Below, in pieces: positions 10,842-21,697 of a stretch of DNA of 64,000 nucleotides. Numbering within the stretch: the stretch's first letter is position 1; every line of letters starts with the position of its first letter. A program made the translations under genes and the position numbers. The notes beneath the pieces were generated by a model. The model ran no database searches and was not told where the DNA came from. It was given only the letters and a program-made list of their open reading frames with translations. This DNA comes from Schistocerca nitens (lineage: Eukaryota > Arthropoda > Insecta > Orthoptera > Acrididae), in contig NC_064621.1 in assembly GCF_023898315.1 (NCBI RefSeq), positions 542,149,383 through 542,213,382 on the forward strand, written 5' to 3'.

Positions 10842-11538
10842 AATTTTTACATCTGTGTAATACTTTGCAAGCCGCCGTAAGGTACATGGCGGAGGGCATC
10901 TTGTACCACTACCAGTCATTTTCTTTCCTGTTCCGCTCGCAAATGGAGCGTGGCAAAAACGACTCTCTATATGCCTCTGATCGAGGCCTAACTTATCTTA
11001 TCTCCGTTGTCCTTACGCGAAATATGCTATGGCGCAGTTGAATCGTTTTGCAATCAGCTTCAAATGCCGTGGTATTTCACGAAAAGAATGTCGGCTTCCC
11101 TCCAAGGATTCCCATTTGCACTCCGGAAGCATCTTCGCAAAAATCGCGTGCGGCTCGAACCTACCGCTAACAAATCTAGCAGCCAGCCTGTGAAGTGCTT
11201 TGATGTCTTCCTTTAATCCAACGTCGCGTGGATCCCAAACACTCAAACAGTGCTCAAGAATGCGTGGCACAAGTGTTCTGTACGTGTCATCCTTTACGGA
11301 TGAACCACACTTTCCTAAAATTCTTCCAATAAACGGCAGCCGACCACTAGCCTTCCCTGCTAGCGTCCTTATGTGCTACTTCCATTTAATATCACTTTGC
11401 AACCGATGCGATTGAGTCAAGCAGCACGTCACTAATGCTGTATTCGGACATTACGAATTGGTTTTTCCTACTCATCCACATTAATTTATAGTTTTCTACT
11501 TGTAGACCCAGCTGCCATTCATCACTGACCTCAATTTT
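10842..11538 (-). mobile_element. CR1-type LINE, 3' part (split by a second LINE)
   Basis: On the minus strand this encodes the thumb and C-terminal region of a CR1-like reverse transcriptase: MSRKNQFVMSEYSISDVLLD, then CLSVWDPRDVGLKEDIKALH and LAARFVSGRFEPHA. It ends in a short ACAGATGTAAAA-type tail. The same family is present at 27765-28665 (plus). The missing upstream part continues at 12794-13200, beyond the inserted LINE. It contains several stops and frameshifts. Confidence 0.7.
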
Positions 11539-12793
11539 CAGTAGGATTATGGAGCATATCCTGCACTCGAACATTATGAATCACCTTGAAGAAAATGACT
11601 TATTGGTACATAACCAACACGGATTCAGAAAATATCGTTCTTGTGCAAAACAGCTAGCTCTTTATTCCCATGAAGTAATGAGTGCTGTCGACAAGGGATC
11701 TCAGATCGATTCCATATTCCTAGATTTCCAGAAAGCTTTTGATACCGTTCCTCACAAGCGACTATTAATCAAATTGCGTGCATATGGGGTATAGTCGCAG
11801 ATGTGTGACTAGATTCGTGATTTCCTCTCAGAGAGGTCACAGTTCGTAGTGATAGACGGCAAACCATCGAGCAGAATAGAAATGATATCTGGCGTTCCGC
11901 AAGGTAGTGTCATAGGTCCTCTGCTGTTCGTGATTTACATAAATGATTTAGGTGATAATCTGAGCAGCCCCGTAGGACTGTTTGCAGATGACGCTGTAAT
12001 TTACCATCTAGTAAAATCATCAGACGATCAGTTCCAATTCCAGAATGATCTTGAGAGAATTTCTGTATAGTGCGAAAAGTGGCAATTGGCACTAAACAAA
12101 GAAAAGTGCGAGGTCTTCCACGTTGGTACTAAAAGAAATCCGATAAATTTTTGGTATACGAGACATCGCACAAATCTAAGGGCTGTCAATTCGACTAAAT
12201 ACCTAGGAATTACAATTACGAGCAACTTAAATTGGAAAGACCACATAGATAATATTGTGGGGAAGGCGAAACAAAGACTGCGCTTTGTTGGCAGAACACT
12301 AAGAAGATGCGACAAACCCATTGAAGAAACAGCCTACATTACACTTGTCCGTCCTCTGCTAGAATATTGCTGCGCGGTGTGGGATCCTTACCAGGTAGTA
12401 CTGACGGAGGACATCGAAAAAGTGCAAAGAAGGGAAGCTCATTTCGTGTTATCGCGCAGTAGGGGTGTCAGTGTCACTGATATGATACGCGAGTTGGGGT
12501 GGCAGTCACTGGAACAAAGGCCGTTTTCTTTGCGGTGAGATCTGTTTACGAAATTGCAATCGCCAACTTTCTCTTCCGAATGCGTACAAATTTTTTGACA
12601 CCCACATACATAGGGAGAAATGATCATCATAATAAAATAACATAGATCAGAGCTCTAGCGGAAAGATTTAGGTGTTCCTTTTTCCCACGCGCTATTCGAG
12701 AGTGGAATGATAGAGAAGTAGTATGAAAATGGTTCGATGAACCCTCTGCCAGGCACTTAAGTGTGAGTTGCGGAGTAACAAAGTAGATGTAGA
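11539..12793 (+). mobile_element. CR1-type LINE, 5'-truncated, inserted in another LINE
   Basis: Reverse transcriptase blocks in order: NQHGFRKYRSCAKQLALYSH at about 11609, FLDFQKAFDTVPHKRLLIKL, SGVPQGSVIGPLLFVIYIND, and the catalytic LFADDAVIY at about 11980. The C-terminal WDPYQVVLTEDIEKVQRREA and WQSLEQR follow. Stops interrupt the frame at 11792, in the linker, and at 12068 and 12536. The 3' end is GTAGATGTAGA, the usual tail of this family. AATTTT occurs at both borders (11533-11538, 12794-12799) as a possible short target duplication. Its closest relative in the window is the minus-strand LINE at 42763-45012. Confidence 0.75.
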
Positions 12794-13200
12794 AATTTTG
12801 TCTAATTGATGTTGTATGCTCCCACAGTCACTCAACGATGACACCTTCCTGTACTCCACAGCGACATCAGTCAACAACTGCAGACTGGTGTTCACACTGT
12901 CCTCCAGATAATTTATGGGTACAGAAAATAAGGGCTCCCCTATCGCCCTTCCCTGCGGGCTCTCCTAACGATTCCCTTGTCTCTGATGAATGCTCAGTGT
13001 CGAGGAGAACGTAATCGGATCTATTATTTCGGAAGTCTTCCAGCTACTCGCATATCCGGGAACCAAATCCCTATGCCCGGACCTTCGTCAACAATCTACC
13101 GTGGAGGACCGTGTCAAACGATTTCTCGGAATGTAGGAATATGGAGTCTGCCTGCTGCTCTTTATCCAGCTTACAGCCGTAAGCTACCCAGTTTTTTTCG
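12794..13200 (-). mobile_element. CR1-type LINE, central RT part (other half of the split LINE)
   Basis: Minus-strand frames read VNTSLQLLTDVAVEYRKVSS followed by LSDCGSIQHQLDKI. These align with VDSNVRLFADDAVVYGKVTS of the LINE at 27765. The catalytic FADD has become LTDV. Upstream the sequence reads like the PQG..GPLLF region. It continues at 10842-11538 after removal of the inserted LINE. Confidence 0.6.
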
Positions 13201-13985
13201 GAATAATTGACAACAGCTGATGCTCCGCCATCATAAATATAATTTATGCAGGTTCAGAAGTGACCATCTGCAGCAATCGAAACAGTTGCAGTACTGAGCG
13301 GTAACACTAAAAACGATACGAAATTGGACAACTATCCAGTGTGGGGGTACACACTTGTTAAAAAGCATTCTTCCCCTGCATCAGTCCTCTCCATTGCAAC
13401 ACTTGCTTGACCTGTACACTGCAACCACATTTAAAAATCAACCAAGTTCAGATGTGTGCACTATACTTACTGTTCGTGAATCACCTCAACGCTGTGCTCC
13501 TTACTTCTGAACTGGCAGAATTTGGACGACGTCAGGCTGTTAATGTTTTGTGTCTAATCACTCTAATAAAAATAACAATAACAAAAAAACTGTGTACAAC
13601 ACTATAGTAGCCCTTTTGTAGTTACTGCTGTGTCTTGCTGTCAATTAATTTATTTATCTGGTTCGAAGCGAGTAGACAACTGGTACTACTACACGTTGGA
13701 GAAGACAGTTTCTTGAGATATTTAGCGTTTGTTAGATATATGTCGCACGTTTATCATCAGAGATGTACGGGACAAAGCACAACACATGGGTGTAGTGGGT
13801 GGACAATGTGAAGAACCTGTAACCTTCATCGCATTAATGCTACTAACTGAGAAAAAGTAATTTTTTGATAACTTATATAATCAGTATTAGAGTCTTACAA
13901 AATACTGACAATAGTAATGATCTTCTGAAAATAATTTAGTTTAATGATTGAAACAGAACTGAATGTTTAGCTTTTACACCTCAAA
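13201..13985. other. Unassigned sequence
   Basis: No convincing coding or repeat structure. The short frames are uninformative. Confidence 0.25.
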
Positions 13986-13989
13986 AATT

Positions 13990-14042
13990 TTCGTTTTACC
14001 CTTCAGGGGGTAACTACCCAATGGTTGGGAACCGCTCTCTAC
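13990..14042 (-). mobile_element. Possible hAT-type transposon end
   Basis: On the minus strand it reads AGAGCGGTTCCCAACCATTG and then a short inverted GGGTAGTTACCCCCTGAAGG tract. The GGTTCCCAACC motif resembles hAT terminal repeats. The partner end was not found. Confidence 0.25.
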
Positions 14043-14252
14043 ATTTCGTGTTAGCTACGGCAGAATTTAAATTTGCTACGTGAAGCTCTACTGCTTGAAA
14101 ATTTTCAATGACATTCTGTTAACCTCTTTTCCAATCGTTTATTCTCTTTTATGAGTTCATCACGAACTTTACCGACATTGATTTTGAAAATATGCAGTTT
14201 TGCTCACTGTTTCCCTGCATTGATTTTCAAATCGGTATAATTAGAATCAATT

Positions 14253-14582
14253 TTAAAATTTAAACTCTCTGTTGGATTTCAATTCATCCCCCGGTTCGTC
14301 ATATTTGGATTCCAGCTCATGCTTTGTACTACTCTTTATTTCATTACTACTGGAATCTCTCTCATGCATTAACCTGGATTCCAGTTTATTTTGCAAGTCA
14401 TTATTACCGGATTCCACTAAATCATTAATTCCTTCAATTTTTGAGAACAGTAACTGTATACCATCTGGCGTCACTGCAGTTCTTGTTTGCATTGCAGTTG
14501 GTTTCAAAGGAGTCTCTTGTGTCATCGTACTCGTTTGAATCCCTAAATCGTCAAACTCAATTTCGCTATATGACCTCTTCAC
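14253..14582 (-). pseudogene. Gag-like coiled-coil fragment of an LTR element
   Basis: A 109-residue acidic, Ser/Glu/Lys-rich frame, MKRSYSEIEFDDLGIQTSTM onward, with a helical second half. It resembles in style the N-terminal gag region at 5370-6904. It is a broken remnant; family uncertain. No LTR was recognised beside it. Confidence 0.3.
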
Positions 14583-14920
14583 TAGCTCTCTTTACTTCTG
14601 AAAAACCCTTTTTTTACATTTCTATCACTTCCCCATCATCAGCAGAAAGCTGGTCTACTTTTTTACACTACTCTTTTCAGTAGGCTCCAGATTTGACAAC
14701 TGGTCAGAGGTTTTAGTAAATATTTTTAGTATTCTTGACTTAACATAAGTGCTTGAACTCGACAAGCGAATCGTGTTGTGACGCGTCGCGACATAATGCA
14801 TACAGCAGCGCAACTATGGTGCTAGGACTGTTGATATTTTAAAGAATATCCGGAATCCGATATATATCGGTATTTAAAAAATATCATTATCGGCCATCGA
14901 TGTATGGAAAAAATTTATCA

Positions 14921-15116
14921 AATGGTTCAAATGGCTCTAAGCCTTATGGGACTTAACATCTGAGGTCATCAGTCCTCTAGACGTAACTACTTAAACCTAA
15001 CTAACCTAAAGACATCACACACATTCATGCCCAAGGCAGGATTCGAACCTGCGGCCGTAGCAGCAGCGCGGTTCCAGACTGAAGCCCCTAGAACCGCTCG
15101 GCCACAGCAGCCGGCT
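14921..15116 (-). mobile_element. tRNA-derived SINE (GGTTCGAATCC head, AGAGCCATTTGAACC tail)
   Basis: On the minus strand it has a tRNA-like head with B-box GCAGGTTCGAATCCTGCC, a GGTTAGTTAGGTTTAAGTAG body and an AGAGCCATTTGAACCATT end. It is flanked by a 13-bp direct repeat (14908-14920 and 15117-15129, AAAAAATTTATCA against AAAAAAATTATCA). Same family as 27490, 41023 and 59159. Confidence 0.9.
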
Positions 15117-15599
15117 AAAAAAATTATCAGTATATCGATATACCGACGGAAAAAAATACACACCGACCAAAAAACTATCGGCTGCACATTGTAAATGTAC
15201 TGCCAGTTTTAGAGCTGTATATTCAAGTATTGATTTGTAGATATTCCGCACAGCACCCTGATTATCCCTTTCGAGCAAGAATAGGAATGAAAACGATGCA
15301 CGTTCAAACATCGATAGGCACTTTGCTAACAATGGTAACTGCATGTAAGTGGCAGGATACAAGGTGTCCGATGGGTCGGTCGTTCGGTTTCGTCACATAT
15401 CGGATTTGTCTGGCACTCTCCAGCGACCTATTAGGTGTAGTGTCAAAACTGCGTGGTGAAGTTAAACGTTGCAGTCTGTGTTGGTAGAGCCGAGCGCCGA
15501 TTACGTTAGCATTTGAACTCACATGTGTCTGCCTACCGCAGAGCCAGTCTTGTCATTGAGATTTTTGTTCATGAGTTACACCTACTGTTTGTGAAGAAT

Positions 15600-15676
15600 G
15601 CCGATGTGAAGAAATAACACACTAGTTACGTTAAAATATTTTTAACGCAACTTGTGTGCTATTTCTTCACATTGGC
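15600..15676. repeat. 77-nt hairpin with ~37-bp arms
   Basis: The left arm GCCGATGTGAAGAAATAACA and onward is complementary to the right arm ending GCTATTTCTTCACATTGGC, with a tiny loop near ATAT at 15637-15640. A few mismatches. Size is like a microRNA precursor, but the near-continuous pairing is also what a tiny MITE would give. Confidence 0.7.
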
Positions 15677-15954
15677 TATCTTGTTGTTCCATTCACATCG
15701 CCACTCTCCAGTGCAATCTTCTTTGTTCCATCTATACTTGCTTCACACAGCCGAGGAGAAAGGCATGCCGTGATGAAAGCTCAAAAAGTAGTAAGACTTC
15801 TTCTCTAATTGGATTTACCGTTGTGTTCTGCTAAAATCTCAAAACAACAGTTTCAGATATTTATCAAAAGTGCGGAAAAAATATAAATAAAGGTAAAAAT
15901 ATCGGCGCTCCATCGTTACATAGATATACCGACGAGAAAAATATCGCCGATATA

Positions 15955-17012
15955 CAAGGTGTATCATAATTAATGGCGTAAACGCATACAGTTCAAAGTA
16001 CACGATACTAGAAGCAAAAACGTCCCAGTAAACATAGGGTCGAAAATGCATACCTTAAGAGCTACGAGCAATTTTTCATCTTCGATACGGCGAAGCAAAT
16101 CTCTTCTACTGCAACCTGTTTGCTTTCCACATTTTGGGAAGTAGTAGCACGGACCAAAGCAAGAACAAAATATCCCGTAAAAATGCTCTCTAAAATGCAT
16201 ACCTTAGGAGCTATGAGCACGTGCTCATCTTCGCTACTTGGAAACACAACTCTTCTAACGAACAATTGCTCGTAACTTTTAAGGTATGCACTTTAGAGCA
16301 AATGTTTACTGGAAATTTTTTCTTGTTTTGGTCCGTACTACTACTTCTCAAAATGTGGAAAGCAAAGAGCTTGCAGTAGAAGAGATTCGCATCACAGTAT
16401 CGAAGATGAAAAATTGCTCGCAGCTGTTAAGGTATACATTTTGGAGCCTATGATTACTAGACTTTTTTGCTTCTAGTAACGTGTATTTGGGCGCCCGTTT
16501 GGCTGTGCGGTCTAACGCACGGCTTTCCGGGCGGGAAGGAGCACCGATCCCCGGCACGAAGCCGCCCGGCGGATTTGTGTCGAGGTCCGGTGAGCCGGCC
16601 AGTCTGTGGACGGTTTTAAGGCGGTTTTCCATCTGCCTCGGCGAATGCAGGCTGATTCCCCCTTATTCCGCCTCAGCTACACTATGTCGGCGATTGCTGC
16701 GCAAACCAGTTCTCCACGTACGCGTACACCATCATTACTCTACCACACAAACATAGGGGTTACACTCGGCTGGTGTGAGACGTTCCCTGGGTGGGTCCGC
16801 CGGGGGCCGAACCGCACAATAACCCTGGGTTCGATGTGGGGCGGCGGAGGGGTGGACTGCGGTAGTCGTCGTGGGGTTGCGGACCACTGCGGCTGCGGCG
16901 GGGACGGAGCCTCTCCGTCGTTTCTAGGTCCCCGTTTAACGTAACGTAACATAACATAACATCGTGTACTTTCAACTGTATGAGTTTACGCCATTAATTA
17001 TGATACACCCTG
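15955..17012. mobile_element. Palindromic MITE-like element, interrupted by a SINE
   Basis: The ends are inverted copies: CAAGGTGTATCATAATTAAT on the left, and CCCTG preceded by the complement on the right. Inside, 16028-16205 and 16275-16465 are imperfect inverted copies of each other (ATGCATACCTTA with TAAGGTATGCA, ACGGACCAAAGCAAGAAC with GTTTTGGTCCGT). No coding capacity. A SINE at 16489-16962 splits the right side. Confidence 0.7.
16489..16962 (+). mobile_element. Long GC-rich SINE with ATAAC repeat tail
   Basis: It starts GCGCCCGTTTGGCTGTGCGG, with a degenerate tRNA-like head, has a GC-rich ~400-bp body, and ends in GTAAC/ATAAC repeats at 16938-16960. The flanks CGTGTATTT (16480-16488) and CGTGTACTT (16963-16971) form a target duplication with one mismatch. 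Confidence 0.8.
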
Positions 17013-17161
17013 TTTTATCGACATATTTATCGACAGCCCTTTGACCCATTGCAGTAGTGCCGGGGCGAGTGGTAGGGGGAGGCGGCGGCACTGGGGAGAA
17101 GGCACAGCAGCTCCTAAAGGCACGCAGCGCTCCGGTGTCGCACCGCCATACACTGTTCTCA

Positions 17162-18129
17162 CAAGGGAACCTCCCCATCGCACCCCCCTAAGATTTAGTT
17201 ATAAGTTGGCACAGTGGATAGGCCTAGAAAAACGGAACACAGGCCAATCGAGAAAACAGGAAGAAGTTGTGTGGAACTATGAAAAAAATAAGCAAAATGT
17301 GCAAACTTAGTAGTCCATGCCGAAGATAGGCAACTTCAAGGAGAGTGTGAGCTAAGGAGCGCAGTGGTCCCGTGGTTAGCGTGAGCGGCTGCGAAACGAG
17401 AGGTCCTTGGTTCAAGTCTTCCCTCGAGTGAAAAGTTTAATTTTTTATTTTCAGACAATTATTATCTGTCCGTCCGTTATGTTTTCTTCCCTTTTTTGGG
17501 AGTGATTATCACATCCACAAGAAAACCTAAATCGGGCAAGGTAGAAGAATCTTTTTACCCATTCGCCAAGTGTACAAGTTAGGTGGGTCAACAACATATT
17601 CCTGTCATGTTACGCACATGCCGTCACCAGTGTCGTATAGAATATATCAGATGTGTTTTCCTGTGGAGGAATCGGTTGACCTATGACCTTGCGATCAAAT
17701 GTTTTCAGTTCCCATTGGAGAGGCACGTCCTTTCGTCTACTAATCGCACGGTTTTGCGGTGCGGTCGCAAAACACAGACACTAAACTTATTACAGTGAAT
17801 AGAGACGTCAATGAACGAACGGACAGATCATAACTTTGCAAAGATAAAAAAATAAATTTCTCACTCGAGGGAGGACTTGAACCAAGGACCTCTCGATCCG
17901 CAGCCGCTTACGCTAACCACGGGACCACGGCACTCCTTAGCTAACACTTTCCTTGATGTTGCCTATCTTGCGCATGGACTACTCAGTTTGTATATTTTGC
18001 TTATTTTTTCATACTTCCACACAACTTCTTCCTGTTTTCTCGATTGATCTGTGTTCTGTTTTTCAAGGCCTATCCACTATGCCAACTTATAACTAAATCT
18101 GAGGGGGGTGCGATGGGGAGGTTCCCTTG
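17162..18129. mobile_element. Foldback element with tRNA-like modules in both arms
   Basis: The two ~320-bp arms (17162-17483 and 17815-18129) are inverted copies. The outer ends are CAAGGGAACCTCCCCATCGC and its complement. Each arm contains a tRNA-like stretch: at 17360-17430 GTGGTTAGCGTGAGCGGCTG, then GGTCCTTGGTTCAAGTC, and its mirror at 17868-17935. The centre (17484-17814) is unrelated, with no protein coding. No target duplication was found. Confidence 0.75.
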
Positions 18130-18559
18130 TCAGCGCTTATGGTGCCGCAGCTCAGGCTCACCTTCCATCCCGCCGTCACGTTCAAGGCAGCCGTGGATAG
18201 CAGTCACTGGTCAGCTTTTACACTTACCAATAACGCCGTTCTCACTCTTTGTTTTATTGGATCGTGCATCTGCAGGATGATTATAATTAAACTTTCAAAA
18301 CGGTGTAGAAATGATAGCAGTGGTGAGAATGGTGTTAAATGGCAAAGGAATATTATCGGAGGAGGGGGAAAACGTACGGCAGAAGAAAACTAAAAAAACA
18401 CGGTGAAAATGGATCAATAGATGCCGCTGTACGTGTCAGAATACGTAAATGAAAACACCTGTCATGCGCACGACCCATAGAAGTTGGTACAAACACGCCG
18501 AGTACACGGCTTCTCCTCCTTTTGCATCTGCGATATTCGCCACGACTCTCTCAACGTAG

Positions 18560-19123
18560 GATCGCGCTCTGCTTGTAAAGCTGCAATACAAGAATGATGA
18601 CTGTGCACGCGTCGTGCTGCAGAAGTTCCGGACACTGAAGGGTTTGAAAAAAGGCGTTGGTCCGATGACTGCCTTGGGTGTGGCGAAAATGATTCGGAAA
18701 TTCGAAAAGACGGGTTCTTTTGGTGTGCAACCTGGTAGGAGGAGGAAACGAATTGATTCGACGTCAGTGGAAGCAGTGGCCACAGCAATGCAGGAGGAGA
18801 CGAGTGGTGGTGTGCAAACGTGTAGTGCACGGAGAACTGCCCGGACATTGGACGTACCCGTGAGCACGGTGCGTAAGATCGTACGAAACATCCTTAATTG
18901 ATATCCATTGAAAATTACCCATGTGTACGGGTTGCTTCCTGTTGACCCGTCAGAAAGAGAGGCCTTTCCTTTAGAATTTCTTGCTCGCATGGGGGTGGAC
19001 AATGATTGGCCGTGGAAGATTTTGTGGACAGACGAGGCCTATTTCCATCTGAGAGAATGTCGTTACACAGAATTGTCGAATAAGGGCAACAGAAAATCCA
19101 CACGCAGATCAACTAGTACCACT
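18560..19123 (+). pseudogene. Mariner-like transposase, N-terminal part
   Basis: It begins about LLVKLQYKNDDCARVVLQKF, a helix-turn-helix of the DUF4817 type found before insect DDE transposases. A second HTH stretch (TARTLDVPVSTVRKIVRNIL) follows. After a stop near 18899 the frame continues to ILWTDEAYFHLRE, which holds the first catalytic Asp. The conserved continuation is interrupted at 19123 by the nested insertion and resumes at 21698. Confidence 0.75.
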
Positions 19124-20395
19124 TGTGAGATAACGGGCGAGTCGTCGCGCCCTGAAAGTATAACTCCGGAGGAAGCAGTGGCCGCACGGGCCACTCGGCC
19201 AGCCGGGGCCAGGCAGCAAACACGTGGTTCGGAACGTTAGAGGGGCGGCCCCAGCGCGTCGTCCGTCCAGCACGTGACGCTGTGCCCCGGGAGGGCCAAA
19301 GATGGTGGACTTTGTGAAACCTTAATGGCAGACATTTCACGGTTCGTATAGAAATTAATAGTAGCCAGATGAATCGTGATACCTCAAAACGAAACACGTA
19401 CATTGCCATTATTTGCACGACGATTCTGATGGTGTAATCAGATTTTCAATATATTTATTACTTTAAAGTTTTGTATCTGACGATAAGTTATAAAAGTAAC
19501 ACCCAGCAACGAATTTTCAAAACCTAAACGGTTTATCCGATTTCGTCGATCTACGTGTCTTTAGAAAGCTATTAGTGTAAACCTAAATTGGTATGAATTA
19601 CAGGCATGTAACTTGAATAGTATATGAGGTACTGGAGGTCAAAGTGGCCGATCACCATCGATCGCGTCAGGCCATAAGTACTCCACAGTTACACGAAAAA
19701 CCGGTAGCAGCATGCTTATAAATATATTTATTCATCTATGTCTTTGTTTATATCCGATATATACTATTCATGAAGAAATTGGTTAAATATTTACTGTATT
19801 TTAGAAAGCACAGAGACATTAGGCTACTGGCCTACCTTTTGTTGTATTTCTTTGATATATGTTTATTTAATTTGTTTATGTATCTAATAACGTATGGTAT
19901 ATCGTGTTTAAGGTCCAGCCGCAGGAATACTTATTTAATTTCAAATTATTTAAATGTAAATCCAGTATTTCGAATGTGTTTCATTATGTTTGTGTGTGTG
20001 CATTGGATTGAAGACATGGCGCGGGTGCTCTAGCCAATCAGAGCACTGTGAATGGGGAAACTGGATGGAAGCGAGTTTGGGAGAGAGTGCAGTAGTTTTG
20101 GGGAGGACTTCACACGACACGGGAAGTGCTGGGTGTATCGGCGTGACGGACAGTCGGCGGAAAGACAGTGGAGCAGTTTGCGCGTGGTCGCGGAGGATAG
20201 AAATACGAGGTGTGGCTAGAAAAAAACCGGACTAGTACTGGTGAAACAATAAAACGAATGCAATAAGGCTGAAAGTCGCGTGGCCTGTCACGTGACTCTC
20301 GCTCCACCTACTGCTCGAGTTTTATCTGCCTCCTGCACTCAGTATGCCCGTGGCGTCTGTTTTAAGTAGTTGACGTTTTGTCTGTGCGTCGGAAA

Positions 20396-20719
20396 ATGTT
20401 GAGTGTACAGAAAGAACAGCGTGTTAACATCAAATTTTGTTTCAAACTAGGAAAATCTGCAAGTGAAACGTTTGTAATGTTACAACAAGTGTACGGCGAT
20501 GATTGTTTATCACGAACACAAGTGTTTGAGTGGTTTAAACGATTTAAAGATGGCCGCGAAGACACCAGTGATGACACTCGCACTGGCAGACCATTGTCAG
20601 CAAAAACTGATGCAAACATTGAAAAAATCGGTAAACTTGTTCGACAAGATCGCCGTTTAACAATCAGAGCAGTGTCTGAGTTAACAGGAGTTGACAAGGA
20701 AAGTGTCGAACAAGTTTAC
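20396..20719 (+). pseudogene. Mariner transposase N-terminus (left arm and centre)
   Basis: The frame starts MLSVQKEQRVNIKFCFKLGK, the HTH_48-type DNA-binding start of mariner transposases, then reads EWFKRFKDGREDTSDDTRTG and, in the centre, DRRLTIRAVSELTGVDKESV. After that the sequence turns back into the inverted right arm. No catalytic domain is present. A mirrored copy of the first ~91 residues reads on the minus strand from 20954. Confidence 0.85.
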
Positions 20720-20954
20720 CGATTTTTTCAATGTTTGCATCAGTTTTTGCTGACAATGGTCTGCCAGTGCGAGTGTCATCACTGGTGTCTTCTCGGCCAT
20801 CTTTAAATCGTTCAAACCACTCAAACACTTGTGTTCGCGATAAACAATCATCGCCGTACACTTGTTGTAACATTACAAACGTTTCACTTGCAGATTTTCC
20901 TAGTTTGAAACAAAATTTGATGTTAACACGCTGTTCTTTCTGTACACTCAACAT
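20664..20954 (-). pseudogene. Mariner transposase N-terminus, inverted duplicate (right arm)
   Basis: The frame starting MLSVQKEQRVNIKFCFKLGK is nearly the same as the left-arm frame over the first 91 residues, with one visible change (EWFER for EWFKR). It then runs into the centre out of phase. Its position mirrors the left arm exactly. Confidence 0.85.
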
Positions 20955-21697
20955 TTTCCGACGCACAGACAAAACGTCAACTACTTAAAACAGACGCTAC
21001 GGGCAGACTGAGTGCAGGAGGCAGATGAAACTCGAGCAGTAGGCGGAGCGAGAGTCACGTGACAGGCCACGCGACTTTCAGCCTTATTGCATTCGTTTTA
21101 TTGTTTCACCAGTACTAGTCCGGTTTTTTTCTAGCCACACCTCGTATTTCGGAGTGCCGATCTATGCTCATGTGTGATTTCCGTGGCTTCTGCAGTGAAG
21201 ACATAGTGTGCGTTTAGAAGTGAATATCTCGCGAGCTATGCTGTCGCTCATAACTAATTACGTGCAGTAGAAATCTATTGTTTCCCTGTTATTCAACTCA
21301 TATTTTATTGAACTGCTGGACCATCGACTCCAATAAGTGTTTTTCAGAATCATACCGCATTCTCAAAAGTACTTCTACTATCGTACTCATCATTTAAAGT
21401 CGTTAAGAAAGTACCTGCAGCTTTTGTTTAATTGCAATCTTTCATTTATAAATTTATATGTTACTTTCATAATTCGCAATTGCCGAGTGATAGAAACCTT
21501 CGACCATTTGATTCATGTGTGTATTCTTATCGTATACTGTAGACTCAGCAGTATTTGGCTTGTAATGCGGCAACTAAGTATCCCAGTCCCTAGACAACGA
21601 AACAAGCGAAAACTTTTAATATTTCAACTCTGAGTCTGTGGGTGCGTAGTTGAGGGTCACCACATCATTTCATTCATTAATATTTTGAAAGCGCGCA

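Larger units (their letters stand above)
14830..17040. repeat. Old TATCGATA-rich repeat, interrupted by younger insertions
   Basis: Related short blocks lie at 14832-14915, 15118-15165, 15890-15954 and 17013-17035. They include CCGATATATATCGG, TATATCGATATACCGACGG, GATATACCGACGAG and TTTATCGACA. The blocks are separated by a SINE, unassigned sequence and a palindromic element. I infer one decayed repeat broken by insertions. Confidence 0.4.
20206..21144. mobile_element. Palindromic mariner: two 440-bp inverted 5' halves
   Basis: The left arm 20206-20645 and right arm 20705-21144 are both 440 bp and nearly perfect inverted copies (I noticed only a few differences). They are separated by a 59-bp centre, and TA lies at each flank (20204-20205, 21145-21146). 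Each arm holds a mariner end (CGAGGTGTGGCTAGAAAAAA) and the start of a mariner transposase gene. The 3' half of a normal mariner is absent. It can mobilise only in trans. Confidence 0.9.
19124..21697. mobile_element. LTR-like insertion (possible solo LTR), fossil
   Basis: The insert starts TGTGAGATAACGGG, ends GCGCGCA and is flanked by CACT on both sides (19120-19123, 21698-21701). TG..CA ends with a 4-bp duplication fit a solo LTR. Without the palindromic mariner it is about 1.6 kb. A CCAAT-like segment (CTAGCCAATCAGAGC) lies at about 20032. No coding region. Family unknown; moderately old by appearance. Confidence 0.5.

Noticed and set aside
16481-16975. Several open frames of 70-112 codons
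   Set aside because: They lie in the GC-rich SINE at 16489-16962, which has a target duplication and an ATAAC tail.
18436-19002. 188-codon frame on the minus strand
   Set aside because: It lies opposite the mariner-like transposase frame and shows no domain; a shadow of the plus-strand coding.
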